From Azolla caroliniana (taxonomy: Eukaryota; Polypodiophyta), in contig JBHGNT010000022.1 of the NCBI GenBank assembly GCA_043228905.1, forward strand, positions 10,726,001-10,790,000: a DNA stretch of 64,000 bases. The letters are read 5' to 3'. Position numbers and translations under genes: made by a program. Within the stretch, counting starts at the first letter, position 1. The number at the start of each line of letters is the position of its first letter. The notes beneath the pieces were generated by a model that saw nothing but the letters and a program-made list of their open reading frames with translations, was not told the DNA's origin and searched no databases. This document shows positions 9,304 to 20,474 of this stretch, in pieces.

Positions 9304-10884
9304 CTGGTGCCTTCGGTAACCAGGGGAATGGTGTCTGTCGTATTGCTCGTGTCGTCTGTTGGACTCCCTATAATGGTCCGATCGCTCATACTGGTCGTAG
9401 TTATCATGCCGATCCCCGTACCGACCATTATTCTCTTGTCTGTCTCCGTACCGGACATCCTGTGCCGGTCGGTACCGGTTCATTCTTTGCCAACGATCGT
9501 CATCTTCGTCTCGGCTGCTTCTTGGCTCGATCCGTCGGACGGGTGGTGCTTGTCGGTTTAGCAGGTTATACTCGCACCGGTTCGTTGTATGACTCTTGGA
9601 TTGACAAATCACACACTGGGTTCGCATGGTGCACTCCACTGCCGAGTGTCCGGCATTCAAGCAGATTGTGCATTGAATTGCCTGCCGGAACCGGAGATCT
9701 TCATCGGTGGGTAACGCCCGTTGCAGTGTTCCCAGTGTAAGCCATGAGCTTGACTTTTCCATTTCTCTGACCCGGTCAATGACCTGGTCAATGGTGCTTC
9801 CTCGAAAGTCGATTACCGTACACACCATGCGTAACGGTTCCCGGAGTGCGTTTAAAAATATCGTCCGTAATTCCTCCTCCGGGGGTGCACGGGCAAGCTG
9901 GCTATGCATTCGTTGGAAACGGATGACGAATTGGGGAATGCTTTCCCCTGCCTCCTGTTGGATCGTATAAAACAGGCCCACCATCGTCGTCTGGTCGACC
10001 TCCTTGTGGAAAAAATGCAAGAATTTTGCTTTTAATTCTGCAAAGGTTGTGATGGTCGCCGGGTCCTGCGTCCGCCGCCATCGTGTCGCTGGTCCTTCCA
10101 ACGTGACCCCGAATTCCGCTATCTTCGAGCGTTCTTCTTCCTCCGGTGTCATTCGCTGGGACGCGTGATTTGCTTCCCATGTCTGCTCGAAGGCATGAAC
10201 ATGCGCTTCCGCGTCCGGATCATCGCGATACTTTGAGTATTGGAACGGCATGTCGTCGTCCAGTATTAGGCCGCGGTTTAGTGGCGTTTGTTGATATCTT
10301 TCCGGTTTTCTCTCCGGTTCCACTTCCGGTTCTTTTGCCGGTGCTTTTTCCGGTTCTTTTTCCGGTTCCTTCACCGGCTCTTCTTCCGGTACCTTCGCCG
10401 GCTCTTTCGTTGGTGTCGGTGGCTTTGCTTCTTCCACTTCCGGTGTTGGTGGGTTGACGGCTTCCGTTTGCGGTTCCGGATAGCCCTGGTCGAACGGTTC
10501 CGGTTCTGGAGTCGGCACGGTATCCGACCCGTCGTCCTTCGGGCCGCCGGGGGTATCGTTGCTACTTCGGTAGTTCGTGTGCACGCTGTATCCCCCTTCG
10601 GAATCCGATTCGTAGGCTGAAAAGGCTTCTGCCTCGTTTTCTCCGCTTGCCAACGCCTCGAGGAGGCGTTCGGTTTCCCGGAGACTACTTAGACTGCTTT
10701 CGTCGTCCTGGTCGTGAGTTTGCTGTAACCGAAGAGATTCCTCCGCGACTCTCCGGATCTCGTTGGAGAACGAACGATCCGAGCGAATTTCGTGCGCTGC
10801 TTGCTGGAAAGTCTCACGCCGTCTTTGCCGTTCGGCGAGGCGTCGAGCTCGGTCTGTAACCAGGTCGTGCGTTGGTCTCATCAT
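9304..10884 (-). pseudogene. Gypsy A gag, N-terminal and central part
   Basis: Starts at MMRPTHDLV and is open for about 527 codons until the copia insertion. It has a basic Arg-rich N-terminus, then an acidic Ser-rich region. A low-complexity Pro-Glu-Lys segment follows (PEKEP/PTPE-like, roughly 10300-10450), then the conserved retrotransposon Gag capsid core (around the DAEAHVHAFEQTWEANH and FLNALREPLRMV stretches). Two closely spaced CCHC knuckles complete it (starting CTICLNAGHSA and CVICQSKSH). Together with the knuckle at about 3600 the ancestral Gag had three. It would form the virus-like particle and package element RNA. It is broken only by copia F. Confidence 0.85.
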
Positions 10885-10915
10885 CCATTAAGCCGTCGTT
10901 CGCTGCGAGAAAGCA

Positions 10916-10931
10916 GGAATCGTGGTCGCCA
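10916..10931 (-). promoter_or_regulatory. Probable primer-binding site of gypsy A
   Basis: On the minus strand TGGCGACCACGATTCC starts four bases after the LTR end. The TGG start and position fit a tRNA primer site; I could not identify the tRNA with confidence. Confidence 0.55.
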
Positions 10932-10935
10932 AAAC

Positions 10936-11354
10936 TGTGTTCTTCTCTGACCGGACAAGGCCTAACACAAGGTGTCACGGAGACACTTCACCAAAGGGTG
11001 ATTACGGCATAGGATTATGACTCAACGATTACACCAACTTAAGTAGGTTACACGATTAGCGCTTATGTTAATTACACGCGTAAGATATAACAGTAATTAC
11101 AGAACGGAAATCAACACAGAAGTATACACACCATACGCTCTATTAATTATCCGCTGCGATTACAATGGGGTCCGGGCCTTTAAATAGGTTTCCGGCCCGT
11201 AATACAAAACGGTGCCTATCGCACCTATTCGGGATCCGTCCGGATCTGGAACGGCATACCGTTTCCAGTCCGTCCGTCCACACTATGCTTATTTACAACC
11301 ATACTTAATTAATTCCTTCACTCCGTATTTTGGACTCCTTGTCGGCCGGTAACA
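10936..11354 (-). repeat. 5' LTR of gypsy A (419 bp)
   Basis: On the minus strand it runs TGTTACCGG...GAACACA, with TGT/ACA ends. A TATA-like CCTATTTAAAGG lies at 11177-11188, followed by about 240 bp of leader within the LTR. Its first 110 bases are duplicated in inverted orientation inside the integrase at 94-193. The outer boundary at 11354 directly abuts sequence of the element B LTR. Confidence 0.85.
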
Positions 11355-11649
11355 GTGCGCACCAAGGAGTTGGTTGTAACCATCTCTTCCCCTTACGTTG
11401 GAGGATATCCTAGGATATCTACTTACGACCTTCGATTATCATTACGCGCAACACAATCACCTTGGTGTCTACCTCGAAGGACTGAGTGTAGACAGGTGTT
11501 CCTAATCGGTAACACATTTGGCACGCCTGGTGGGACCTATGTCTTCGTGCAGACGAACGACGACCGTTGTATGGTTAACCGTAGACGGCCTAGAGAACCG
11601 ACACGACCTGACAAACTGATCACAAGGTCCATCACACGGCTCGCGTAGT
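11355..11649 (+). repeat. 295-bp duplication, copy 1 (LTR end plus leader of B)
   Basis: Covers the last 160 bp of a B LTR (ending ggtaaca at 11514), the primer site and about 115 bp of leader. Diverged from copy 2 at many positions. Its left end is cut by the gypsy A LTR. Confidence 0.85.
11518..11536 (+). promoter_or_regulatory. Primer-binding site of B, first copy
   Basis: TTGGCACGCCTGGTGGGAC just after the LTR end. Its reverse complement looks like a tRNA 3' end, with a CCCAC T-stem strand followed by an acceptor and CCA. The tRNA identity is not settled. Confidence 0.6.
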
Positions 11650-11944
11650 GTGCGCACCAAGGAGTTGGTTGTAGCCATCTCTTCCCCTTACGCTAGAGGA
11701 TACATTGGGATATCTGCTTACGACCTATGATTATCATTCTGCGCAATGCAATCACCTTGGTGTCTACTTGGAAGGACTGAGTGTAGACAAGTGTTCCTAA
11801 TCGGTAACACGTTTGGCACGCCTGGTGGGATCTGTGTCTTCGCGCAGACGAAAAACGACGGTTGTATGGTTAACCGTAGACGGCCTAGAGAACCGACACG
11901 ATCCGACAGACTGATCACAAGGTCCATCACACGGCTCACGGAGG
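11650..11944 (+). repeat. 295-bp duplication, copy 2 (LTR end plus leader of B)
   Basis: Same content as copy 1, with the LTR end at 11809. It continues directly into gag. The missing upstream half of this LTR shows it arose by a local tandem duplication, not as a second full LTR. Confidence 0.85.
11813..11831 (+). promoter_or_regulatory. Primer-binding site of B, second copy
   Basis: Same sequence as the first copy apart from the last base, four bases after the LTR end at 11809 and in the proper place to serve the B coding region. Confidence 0.65.
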
Positions 11945-13085
11945 AGCGCGCAAAGCAGAAGCCTCGCCTGAGTGCTTTCGGCCAGGAGCGCAAGCCCAAC
12001 ACACATTGCGGCAACTTGTACGAGGTGTCGTTACCACATACGTCTCGTGGTTCTTCCCTCCCCACAGGAACATCCACTGTGGCTTTCTCCTACCCCCGCT
12101 TCAACGGCGAAACCGACGCCGCAACTCATGTTCGCCTGTTCATGAATGTTTGGAATGCGAACCATATGGTGCAACGCCTTCCGGAAGAGGATGCACACCA
12201 GTTGAAGATGACGGAGTTTGGGTTAACCCTGGATGGCAGAGCCGCATTTTGGCACTCGTAGATGGATCTGCTAGCCATCAAAACTTTCGACGAACTTCAA
12301 TCGAACTTTGTACGATTCTTTCACAGGAAAGTTCTGCAACATGTGATTATCAGGCAGTTCTATACGATCAAACAACTGTCATCTGAGTCTATTGCCGACT
12401 TTAGCTTACGCTTCCAGAATCTAAGGCGAAAATTAGAAAGAGTCCCAACAGAGGATGAGGCTTGCGAAACATTTCTCGCAGCCTTGCGACGGCCGATACG
12501 GACTACCCTTAACAACAAAAGTGTAAAAGGAGAGACAGCGGATATGTTCATAGAATGAGCGTTACAACTTGAGCTCGATGAGGAGGAAGAAGCCTTTTCT
12601 ATGTCCTCATTACAGCAAGCGTTCCTCGTCTGAGTTACCTCAGGACGAGGAACGTCATTTCCGAGAAGCGATTCAATGTACCATTTGTCTCAATTCTGGG
12701 CACTCCGCGGTGGATTCTCACATGCGGATATACTGCCCAATATGTCACTCGAAAGCCCATACCATAGAGTAGTGCGAATATAATATGCTTAACAAACCTA
12801 CGCCGGTAGTAAGAAGCGTAGATACACAGCGCCCTCCACGCCGTAATGACCAGTGACGCCATTCAGAATGACCCAAGTATACAGAGCGTAATAGGCGCGA
12901 GGAATGGCAGTACCGAAATCACCGGAATTACAATGATTCCAAGGAAGAAGAGTAGGAGGAGGAGGAATACCGGAGTAATCGCCACTATAATAAGAATGAC
13001 TGCCAATATGACAACCATCGGTCGACGAACAAGCGTGGTGATTGTTATGATCTACCACCAATTTTACCGAGACTAGCAATAGACC
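11866..13085 (+). pseudogene. Gypsy B gag
   Basis: Probable start MVNRRRPREP at 11866, preceded by leader. The capsid core is recognisable (FSYPRFNGETDAATHVRLF, then the FHRKVLQHV and ALRRPIR stretches). A TAG at 12259-12261 and a TGA near 12556 interrupt one frame. A frameshift near 12570-12630 leads to two adjacent CCHC knuckles (CTICLNSGHSA and CPICHSKAH) like those of element A. The tail from about 12780 is a decayed Arg/Asp/Tyr-rich region. The protein cannot be made as one piece. Confidence 0.8.
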
Positions 13086-13089
13086 AACA

Positions 13090-13638
13090 ATGGTAGATCA
13101 TAACAATCCAGCAATTAAGTTGGTTCTTCAAGGGCAAGAAGTAGCCATATGCATAATTGATGGCGGATCTAGTGTAAATGTGATTAGCGCAAAGATATGC
13201 GAACAATTGGGCATTTCAGAAAGGGAAGCTTGCCCGTTTTGGCTTCGCATGGCGGATACACGATCGGTGAGGCCTTTAGGGTTAATCCGCAAACTTGGTA
13301 TTATTATCAGGGGTCATCACTTTGATATCTCGGCATTAGTGCTCGCCCTAGACGCACCAGAAGCGTACATGGTGCTGTTAGGAAGACCATGGCTCCGGTC
13401 AGCAAATATAAAGCAGAGCTGGAAATATAATTGCATAAGTTTCCGGCGAGGACGCGTGAAAGTTTGCGTACCAACGGAGGAGTTAACGGCGCAACCGAAA
13501 AACATGAAACCACTGTGCGTTGAGGACATCAATATGTTAGAAGGAGTGGATGATACGGAGTTGGAAGCTTATCTGGAGGAGCACCCAAGGATTATTCCAC
13601 TGTTTGAAATTGATGTCATAGAGACTACAGTAGATTAG
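13090..13638 (+). pseudogene. Gypsy B protease domain
   Basis: A stretch of 182 open codons ending in TAG. It contains the retropepsin-like motif IDGGSSVNVIS, the WLRMADT block and LLGRPWL, all aligned with gypsy A protease (about 60 percent identical by eye). This is the best preserved part of B. It originally belonged to a Gag-Pol polyprotein. Confidence 0.85.
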
Positions 13639-14999
13639 GCTACGGCCGACCGGGAAGAGGCGTATGAACCAGATCCAACATCAATAATCGAACTAAGTAG
13701 GGCACGGGAGGCGTTTGAGAGGGAGATGGAAATTTCCCGAAGAGTCACGGCCTCCACATTGGAAGAAATTAACATAGGGACGTCATCAGATCCCCGACTC
13801 CTCTCTATAGCGAAGGAATTGTTACCGGCCCAACGGGCAATAATGATAGCACTACTTACAGAGTATAAGGATGTTTTCGCGTGGTCTCACGAGGAAATGT
13901 AAGGGCTAGACCCTATGTTCTATCAACATAAAATTAAATTGGCAACCGGTGCGAAACCAGTGCAGCAACGACGGTATTGGATGAACCCAAACTATGCGGC
14001 TCGAGTAAAAGAAGAGATAGATAAGCTCCTCAAAGCCGGATTCATTCGGCCAGTAAAACAAGCTACATAGCTCAGCCCTATAGTAGTTGTTCCTAAGAAA
14101 AATGGTAAAATTCGAGTATGCGCTGACTACCGAAAATTGAACGCAGTCACAGTGACAGACGTGTTCCCATTAACATTTACCGATAGCGTACTAGATGCGG
14201 TCGCAGGGCATGACATGTATGGTTTTTTAGACGGGTTCAACGGATATAACCAAGTACGCATGCACCCTGATGACCAGGAGAAAACGACGTTTGTCACCGA
14301 CTGGGAAGTCTACTTAGCTGTAGTGATGATGTTTGGACTTAAGACAACACCTGCGACATTCCATCGAACAATCACGGAATTTTTTGGAGAATACATACCC
14401 GCCTTCATGCAAGTATTCCTAGAAGATTTTGCGGTCTATGGGACGGCTGCCGAACATTTCCACCACCTCCGCCTTTCCTTGGAACGTTGCCGAGTTTCAT
14501 GTCTAAGCTTGAATCCCGCAAAATGTGCCTTTGGCGTCACTAGTGGAGCCCTTCTCGGTCACATTGTCAGTAAAGAAGGAATAGCAGTCAACCCAAACAA
14601 GATCTCCGCAATCATGCAAGCAAAAGTGCCCATGAATGCTAAAGCACTTAGCTGGTTCCTAGGGCAAATACGCTGGCATAGTAGGATGCTACGCTATCTA
14701 GTGGATTTTGCTACACCATTACACGTTGTTGTCCACCGTACCCCTTTTAAATGGATGGCAACAGAAGACAAAGCTTATGAGGCATTGAAAGTTATGTTGA
14801 CGCAAGCACCGGTCGTCCAACCACCGGATTGGGCAAAGCCATTTCACGTATTTGTCGACGCCTCAGACGTAGCAATCGAGAGCACGTTGATGCAACTCAC
14901 AGAGCCTAACTAGTACCGGCCAGTATACGACGCAAGCCGCAAACTATCGACAACAGAGCGCAATTATTCCACGACGGAGCGGGAAGCATTCTGGTGATT
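13639..14999 (+). pseudogene. Gypsy B reverse transcriptase and partial RNase H
   Basis: In one frame with TAG/TAA-type stops near 13636, 13900 and 14068, then open from 14137 to 14913. RT blocks match gypsy A (VPKKNGKIRVCADYRKLN, FLDGFNGYNQ). The catalytic box reads FLED instead of FLDD, so the second metal-binding aspartate pair is broken. RNase H starts normally (FVDAS) but stops near 14994. The rest of RNase H and the integrase zinc finger, about 650-700 bp compared with A, are deleted, and the sequence jumps to the CHLCQRLGQP block of integrase. Confidence 0.85.
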
Positions 15000-16011
15000 A
15001 TTGCAAAAAGTGTCATTTGTGTCAACGGTTGGGCCAGCCCACGGAGGGGGCAAGAATGCCTCACCAGCCCGTACTGCCATTAGATCCATTCCAAAAGTGG
15101 GGATTGGATTTTGTAGGCCCCTTCACACCGGTGGCAGCCCATACGGGCAATAAATACATATTGGTGGTTACGGATTATTGCACCAAGTGGGTAGAAGCAA
15201 AAGCACTACGGGAGAATACGGCGGCTGTCACGGCGAGATTCCTTTATGAACACATCTGGTGTCAGTTCGGTTGTCTGATTGAGCTTATCAGCGATCAGGG
15301 GAGTCACTTTCTCAATACAGTGGTTCATGAACTAACACATCATTACATCATGGTCCACAAGAAGAGTACGCCATATTACCCATAGGTGAATGGGTTGGCG
15401 GAATCCACCAACAAGATATTGCAGACCATATTAAAGAAAATCGTCAATCAAAATAGAATGGACTGGGATATCAAATTACATAGTGCATTATGGGCGTATA
15501 GGACCAACTACAAAACAAGCATACAGTCAAACACCGTTTCGACTAGCGTTTGGACTGGAGGCCATTATGCCAGTAGAATTTCAGATACCCAGTTTACAGA
15601 TTCAAGTACGAGACCGACTATCTGAAGCCAAGCCGAAGGAAGTACGACTACAACAGCTACTTGAAGTCGGCAAAACACGCGTACACAACATGGTTGTGTT
15701 GGAGCAGGAACAACGACGGCGTAAAGCGTTTGTGGATCGACATCGGAACACACGGGAAAAGTATTCTGTGGTAGGAAAAGCGGTACTAGTTTTCCAAACC
15801 CGCATGGGGCATATGCCAGGAAAATTACGATTCGCTGGACAAGCCCATACTGGATAGTAGGAGTAGAACAAGGCGCGTTTCAACTAGGCACGCTGGCCCG
15901 GAAGTGTTACGATAGAAAGTGAATGGGTTTCACCTTAAACCTTATCTGGGACCTACGCCACCTAACCCGCTCTCCATCGAACAGGACAAAGCCGGAGAAT
16001 CCGCGGAGTAA
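15000..16011 (+). pseudogene. Gypsy B integrase
   Basis: Begins inside the integrase just before the catalytic core, after the internal deletion. The core shows WGLDFVGPF and ISDQGSHF; a TAG follows YYP at 15383-15385, then NGLAESTNK supplies the glutamate. A frameshift near 15510-15550 moves to the frame with FRLAFGLEAIMPVEF, which element A lost to its LTR fragment. The C-terminal region runs to about 16011 (TAA). No chromodomain is seen. Confidence 0.8.
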
Positions 16012-16154
16012 GTAGACGGCCCCACGTGTATTATAGTATAAAAATAGTCTTGTATGTAACCGTTACGGAAAAAGAAAGAAAGAAGAGAAGATAGCGACGT
16101 TATTAAAAGGACTTAAGGTATGCACAGACATCTAGATCAAGAACACGTGGCACC
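16012..16154 (+). other. Spacer between pol and ORF3 of element B
   Basis: About 140 bp of non-coding sequence with no clear motif. It may hold a splice acceptor or a subgenomic start for ORF3, but nothing specific is visible. Confidence 0.4.
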
Positions 16155-18429
16155 ATGATGGCTCACCGAACAAGGAACCCTAGGCCACAAAAAGAAGGAA
16201 ATAGAAGATTTTCTGCACAATACAGAAATCAACCTCCTAACTCTCAGCGCTCTCATCGCTCCCCTTCCTCACGTTCTTCTCCATCCTATCTCAGAGCTCA
16301 AGCCCACCGCAACCAACAGTCTTGATCCCCTAGCCACGAGCCTATTCCGACTATGTCGATATTCATCTCTAACACCTTGCGTTGATGGATCGTGGAGAAA
16401 CGCTTGGATGGGTACATCAGGGTCGTGGAGGCACCTCCACACCCTGATGCACTAGACATCGCATGAAAGCTCAACATCGACACGATCACCAACTCATCCA
16501 TCCGGAAAAAGTTGGACCTATCATCACTGGTTGAAAGGCATTTCGAAATCCCTCCTGTGGAGTCTCTACAGAGATATTTCGGCCCATATTTCTCATCCGC
16601 CAAGGCATATAGAACGAAGGAGATCCCGGATCTCTTTTTCCGCGAAATCGCCAAGTTCCTATTGGAGGTCGGATGTGTACATGTAAACGCATATGGGATG
16701 CCCAAGCAGAAGGCATGTATCATCATTGATACCTTTGAAGGGCGTACGGTCGATTGGGGGGTCATCACAGGGCTAACGTTAAGAATAGGCCTACACGTGT
16801 ATCAAGGAGGCAAAAAGCTCAGGCCTATCATACAACAGTACCTGACGGTACTATTCCCACCCCGAGGCCTACCGGCACCACAACCCAGCAAGCCCAAGCC
16901 GCCGCCTCGATCTGTGAAGAGAAGGTTAGCAGAGTTAGCCACCACAGAGTGGGAGGATGAACCCCAACCCGCCGGGCCGAACACGCGAACAACGTAGGAG
17001 GAGTAGGTTGCACGCACCGAGGAAGCGGCAACGGAGCCAGAAGGTGAACCACGACAGGAAAGCCCAAGGCCGAAAAGGCGGAGACTAGACAAGAAAGATG
17101 GGCGAGGCTTAAGTAAAGACGCACTCACGGCTACGGAGACAACGACCGTGGGCAACAGGTACGGAGCTACGAAGCCCAACACTACCTTAGAAGTAATCCG
17201 GGAACCACGGCCAGCCGTTACGACCCAGTCATAGCGAGGGAAAGTCGTACTGACGGCGGAAAGCGAGGTCCTGGCTTATTCGGACATTCCAGCCACGGCC
17301 CATGAGTTCAGCGCATTATTAGAGTTCGGAATCTCTTTTGAACTCATGGAATATTTGGCAACGCAACAGATAAAAGTCTCACAACGAATGGCCGAGGAGC
17401 ACGCGGAGCGCCAAATGATTGAGTGCGCGTTAACACAAACGGCGGAGAGCGACAATGTGGAACGTTGGTATACGCCGAATGGGGATGGAACTACCCCCAT
17501 TAAACGTCTCCCTTGTTGAAGTTCATAGGGAACTGGCAAAGGTCAAAATGGGCGCCAAGGATATGGCAATTAAAAATAAAAATGTCTGGAAAAAGGTTAA
17601 ACTGACCCAAGCCAAGCTACAAAAGGCCAATGAATGCATTGCGGAGTTGGAAAGTAACGCGACTATGGCGCAACAAGCAGATCCCCCAACAACCAACCCC
17701 GTCGAAGCCTTGAGGGAAGAAATTGAAGCTCAGACCGCCATTGCCTCAAAAGTGAAACGGGTCGTGCAGCTGCCAGAATCAGAGATTGACCATCTCCGCG
17801 CTGAACTTCGCCAGTCCTCAGACAGAGAAAAGGACATCCGGGCCAATGGCCGAAAGGTAGTGAAGACCCTTGAAGAGAAACTCATAGCGGATGCAGCACA
17901 GCACACCCGGACGAAAGAAGAAAATACCCAATTACGGGAGGAAGCGAAAAAATCGGAAGTGGCAATCGCGGGACTCCGGGCCTTATTAGAGAAGAAGAAA
18001 TCATGGTTCGACGAGCAGCTAATAGGGGAACAAGAGGAACCTTAGCCCATCTCACTGGGAAGAACCACTACGGTGTACAGCTCGGAACGGCAAGCGGAGT
18101 CGCCTGCGATACCAGAAAGCCAAACCGCCGAATAAGAGGAACCCCAGCCTCACTCACCAGAGCGCACGACTACGACCGGCAACACGGAGGTTACGGACGA
18201 AACAGAACCCCGACCTACCGCGAGCCTGCCTACGGCGGAACCGACCACCATAGCACACGATGAGCCCGCAAAGCCCGGACCACCGACACAAGAAGCCAAG
18301 TACGCCATAGGTAGCCCTCTTGAGCAGGTAGTGGAAGCACGTACCAATGCGCCTACGGACACTACGCAATCCCCGAACCCGGCCACTGGAGTAGAACCAA
18401 ACATGTGGGCCATTTTGGAGGAAGATTAA
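16155..18429 (+). pseudogene. Gypsy B third ORF, between pol and 3' LTR (function unknown)
   Basis: From MMAHRTRNP at 16155 one frame can be followed, through TGA stops at 16323, 16383 and 16464 and TAG stops at 16995, 17004 and 17232, to a frameshift near 17490. It then continues through a second frame to TAA at 18427-18429, right at the purine-rich end, about 757 codons in all. The N-terminus is basic and Ser/Arg-rich. A globular part follows (about 16510-16860, ending GRTVDWGVITGLTLR), then a basic Pro-rich linker with KRRR. A long predicted coiled coil (about 17500-18030) and an acidic Pro/Thr-rich tail complete it. The position matches the extra ORF known in some Tat/Athila-like elements. 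No transmembrane segment is evident. I do not recognise the fold. Confidence 0.65.
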
Positions 18430-18457
18430 AGGGGTGGGTCCAACGTGCCATGGCACT

Positions 18458-18475
18458 GTCCCACAGGCGTGCCAA
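18458..18475 (+). other. Sequence complementary to the element's own primer-binding site
   Basis: gtcccacaggcgtgccaa is the reverse complement of the B primer site (11518-11536) with one base missing, and lies just before the probable 3' LTR start. It therefore resembles a tRNA 3' end. Confidence 0.6.
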
Positions 18476-18476
18476 G

Positions 18477-18926
18477 TGTTGTCCGCCGAAATAGTAACCG
18501 ACGGACAAGAGCACAAGAATATAATATAGTAAAAATTGTAATGCATGTTAACGGTTCACGCGGGAAGTGTGAACGGCTAGAAAGACCATGTGTATATAAA
18601 GGGCAGAAATCCTCTGATAGAGGTAGCGTGTAATTAGAAGAGTGGAAGGCCTGTTTGATTCGAATATATTACTATCTTCTCGGAGTTTTGGTGTCTGTTT
18701 AGTTTTCATTTATTGCTATCTGCTCAATTCATAGGTATCGTAGCTAAGCGTAACGACGCACGCAGTGTGCGCACCAGGGAGTTGGTTGTAGCCATCTCTT
18801 CCCCTTACGCTGGAGGATACGCTGGGATATCCTCTTGCGACCTACGATTATCATTCCGTGCAACGCAATCGCCTTGATGTCTACCTCGAAGGACTGAGTG
18901 TAGACAAGTGTTCCTAATCGGTAACA
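18477..18926 (+). repeat. 3' LTR of gypsy B
   Basis: TGTT...AACA ends, about 450 bp. The last 155 bp match 11355-11514 and 11650-11809. A TATATAAA box is at 18593-18600. An alternative start at 18435, right after aaaggggtggg, is possible because that is the better purine tract. Confidence 0.7.
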
Positions 18927-18931
18927 ATCGG

Positions 18932-19742
18932 CTTTCGATCGGATTCGTATTCGGCCGAATCGGACTTGGTTGATCGGTTTTGACTGAGTTGGCCCCCTAC
19001 TTTCGATCATTTCTAGTGGTTGATGGACCATTTCGTGTGATGGTTCTTGACCAAGTCTTTGAAGTCCGATGTTTTGCTCAAGCTGATTTGTGATTCCCAC
19101 ATGTGGTATTTGTGGCATTCCACCATTCCTTTCCATTCCTTTCATAAATATATTACAAGCATTTGTTACCTCATTCGAATATGCAATTATACCATCCCCG
19201 GTATTTGGTACTTCAAGCATAAATTTCAGTTCTTTTCTATATCTCCTGTCAACTGCCTACAAAAATAAAGCAACCTTTTGCAAAGACAAATAAGTTCTTT
19301 CTTCTGGCTTTAACTGTCCATACAATCTATCAAACTCTTTTTTCATGTAAGCCACAGATAATCCTTTATTTTCTTTTATGACCCATTCATGGAATGAACG
19401 CATAGTAACGCGAGAGAAATCTTCACGAGAATATTAAGACACAACTGCTTCTTTGAATGCATTCCAATCCAAACTATGCAATGCTTGTAATTCACGAATT
19501 CTATCTCTTAATTCCATGTCCACAAATTTATAAAAGTTTGCTATCATATTGACATCATCCACACTAGACATTTCCATTTCATCATAATATATATTGACAT
19601 ACTTTGAAATATGTGTGCCATCAAACACACCAATCTTCTCTCCGACTTCTCGTAAGGCATGAAATAATTGATCTTGATTCAATTTTTCAAGAAACGACCT
19701 TACCATTGTACTCGTACTTGCCATGTTGATGTTAATCTTCAC
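18932..19742 (-). pseudogene. C-old: gag remnant of a family C-like gypsy element
   Basis: On the minus strand an N-terminal Gag domain starts at the Met at 19742 or MASTSTMV (about 19721). It reads with stops (near 19436 and 19260) to 18932, where element B interrupts it. The blocks GVFDGTHISKYVNIYYDEM, WNAFKEAVVS and SFHEWVIKENKG line up with FFDGGKVQKFLKAFNAEM, WVSFKEALRES and EFHEWVSSRKT in the family C gag at 52922. The leader also matches. It is an AT-rich, strongly diverged older relative. It would have been the capsid protein of the particle. Confidence 0.75.
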
Positions 19743-19770
19743 TTTAGATGTCTCTTCTACTTCCTCGTTT

Positions 19771-19788
19771 CACGTTGGGTTCATCAAA
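19771..19788 (-). promoter_or_regulatory. Primer-site region of C-old
   Basis: TTTGATGAACCCAACGTG on the minus strand corresponds to the TTTTGGTGAACCCGACGTG leader of the family C array. It follows a cgaca LTR-type end at 19792. Confidence 0.6.
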
Positions 19789-20474
19789 TTGTGTCGTAGC
19801 GTGGCTCGCCTAGAAGCGTAGCGTTGCGTACACAAAAGATATCGTGAAAGTGAGGAAGGAATCATTGGGATTATGGACGGAAAAGACAAAACAGTAGAGA
19901 TAGAGTAAATAGAGATCAACAAGATATGACAAGATAGGATATAGAATGATATGTGAAGGAATAAAAGAAATTTATAATTATTGGATGAAAGAGTTACAAA
20001 AGTGATTGCGAGTGTTGTTGAACTGTCGAACTTTGTCTCATAAGATAATCACTCTTCTCTTTCTTGATAGTAGGCCACAACAATCATCACTTCAATATTT
20101 TGATGAAGATAAGACTCGAACCACCTCCCTTTTGTTGAGAGTTGAGCACCACGACCGCCAAGCTAGAGCTTCTCTTGTGTGTTAAACTTTTTCCCTTATT
20201 TCTCTATTTCTTGTATCTCTTATGTAATATAATTCTATTTGATTGATATATCATACAATATAGTTCTTCAATTTCGATTTCTTCGATAACCCTTGTGGCC
20301 ATACTCCCTTCTCCTTGTATAGGGAAGAGATGGTTCTACATGTGGGCCATGTGGTGCACATGCAGAGAGGCTCTTGCATGTATGTTATATGGTGCACATG
20401 GAGTACATTTCATGGTTTCAACCATACAACCATACAACACTATAACACATACATATTTTATATACATTACAAGT

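Larger units (their letters stand above)
1..11354 (-). mobile_element. Ty3/gypsy LTR retrotransposon A (left end outside window)
   Basis: Reading on the minus strand, the element has a 5' LTR (10936-11354), a primer-binding site, gag (10884 down to 3455, interrupted) and pol (about 3396 to 1). Domain order PR-RT-RH-IN is typical of Ty3/gypsy, and no chromodomain is visible in the part present. The 3' LTR must lie left of base 1. Copia F is inserted in gag with a clean 5-bp target duplication. The right boundary at 11354 abuts element B's LTR sequence (gtgcgcacc), so A inserted into a B-family LTR. Apart from the copia insertion, one in-frame TAG near the gag end and a foreign segment in the integrase, the coding sequence is well preserved. 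Confidence 0.85.
11355..18926 (+). mobile_element. Decayed Ty3/gypsy LTR retrotransposon B with an extra ORF
   Basis: Plus-strand relative of element A: Gag knuckles, protease and integrase align closely. Order: truncated 5' LTR and leader (duplicated), gag, PR, RT-RH, IN, a long third ORF, 3' LTR. The 5' part of its LTR is missing because element A is inserted there. Coding regions carry many TAG/TGA stops, frameshifts and an internal deletion, so B is far older than A. The right end at 18926 interrupts the C-old gag remnant. Confidence 0.85.
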
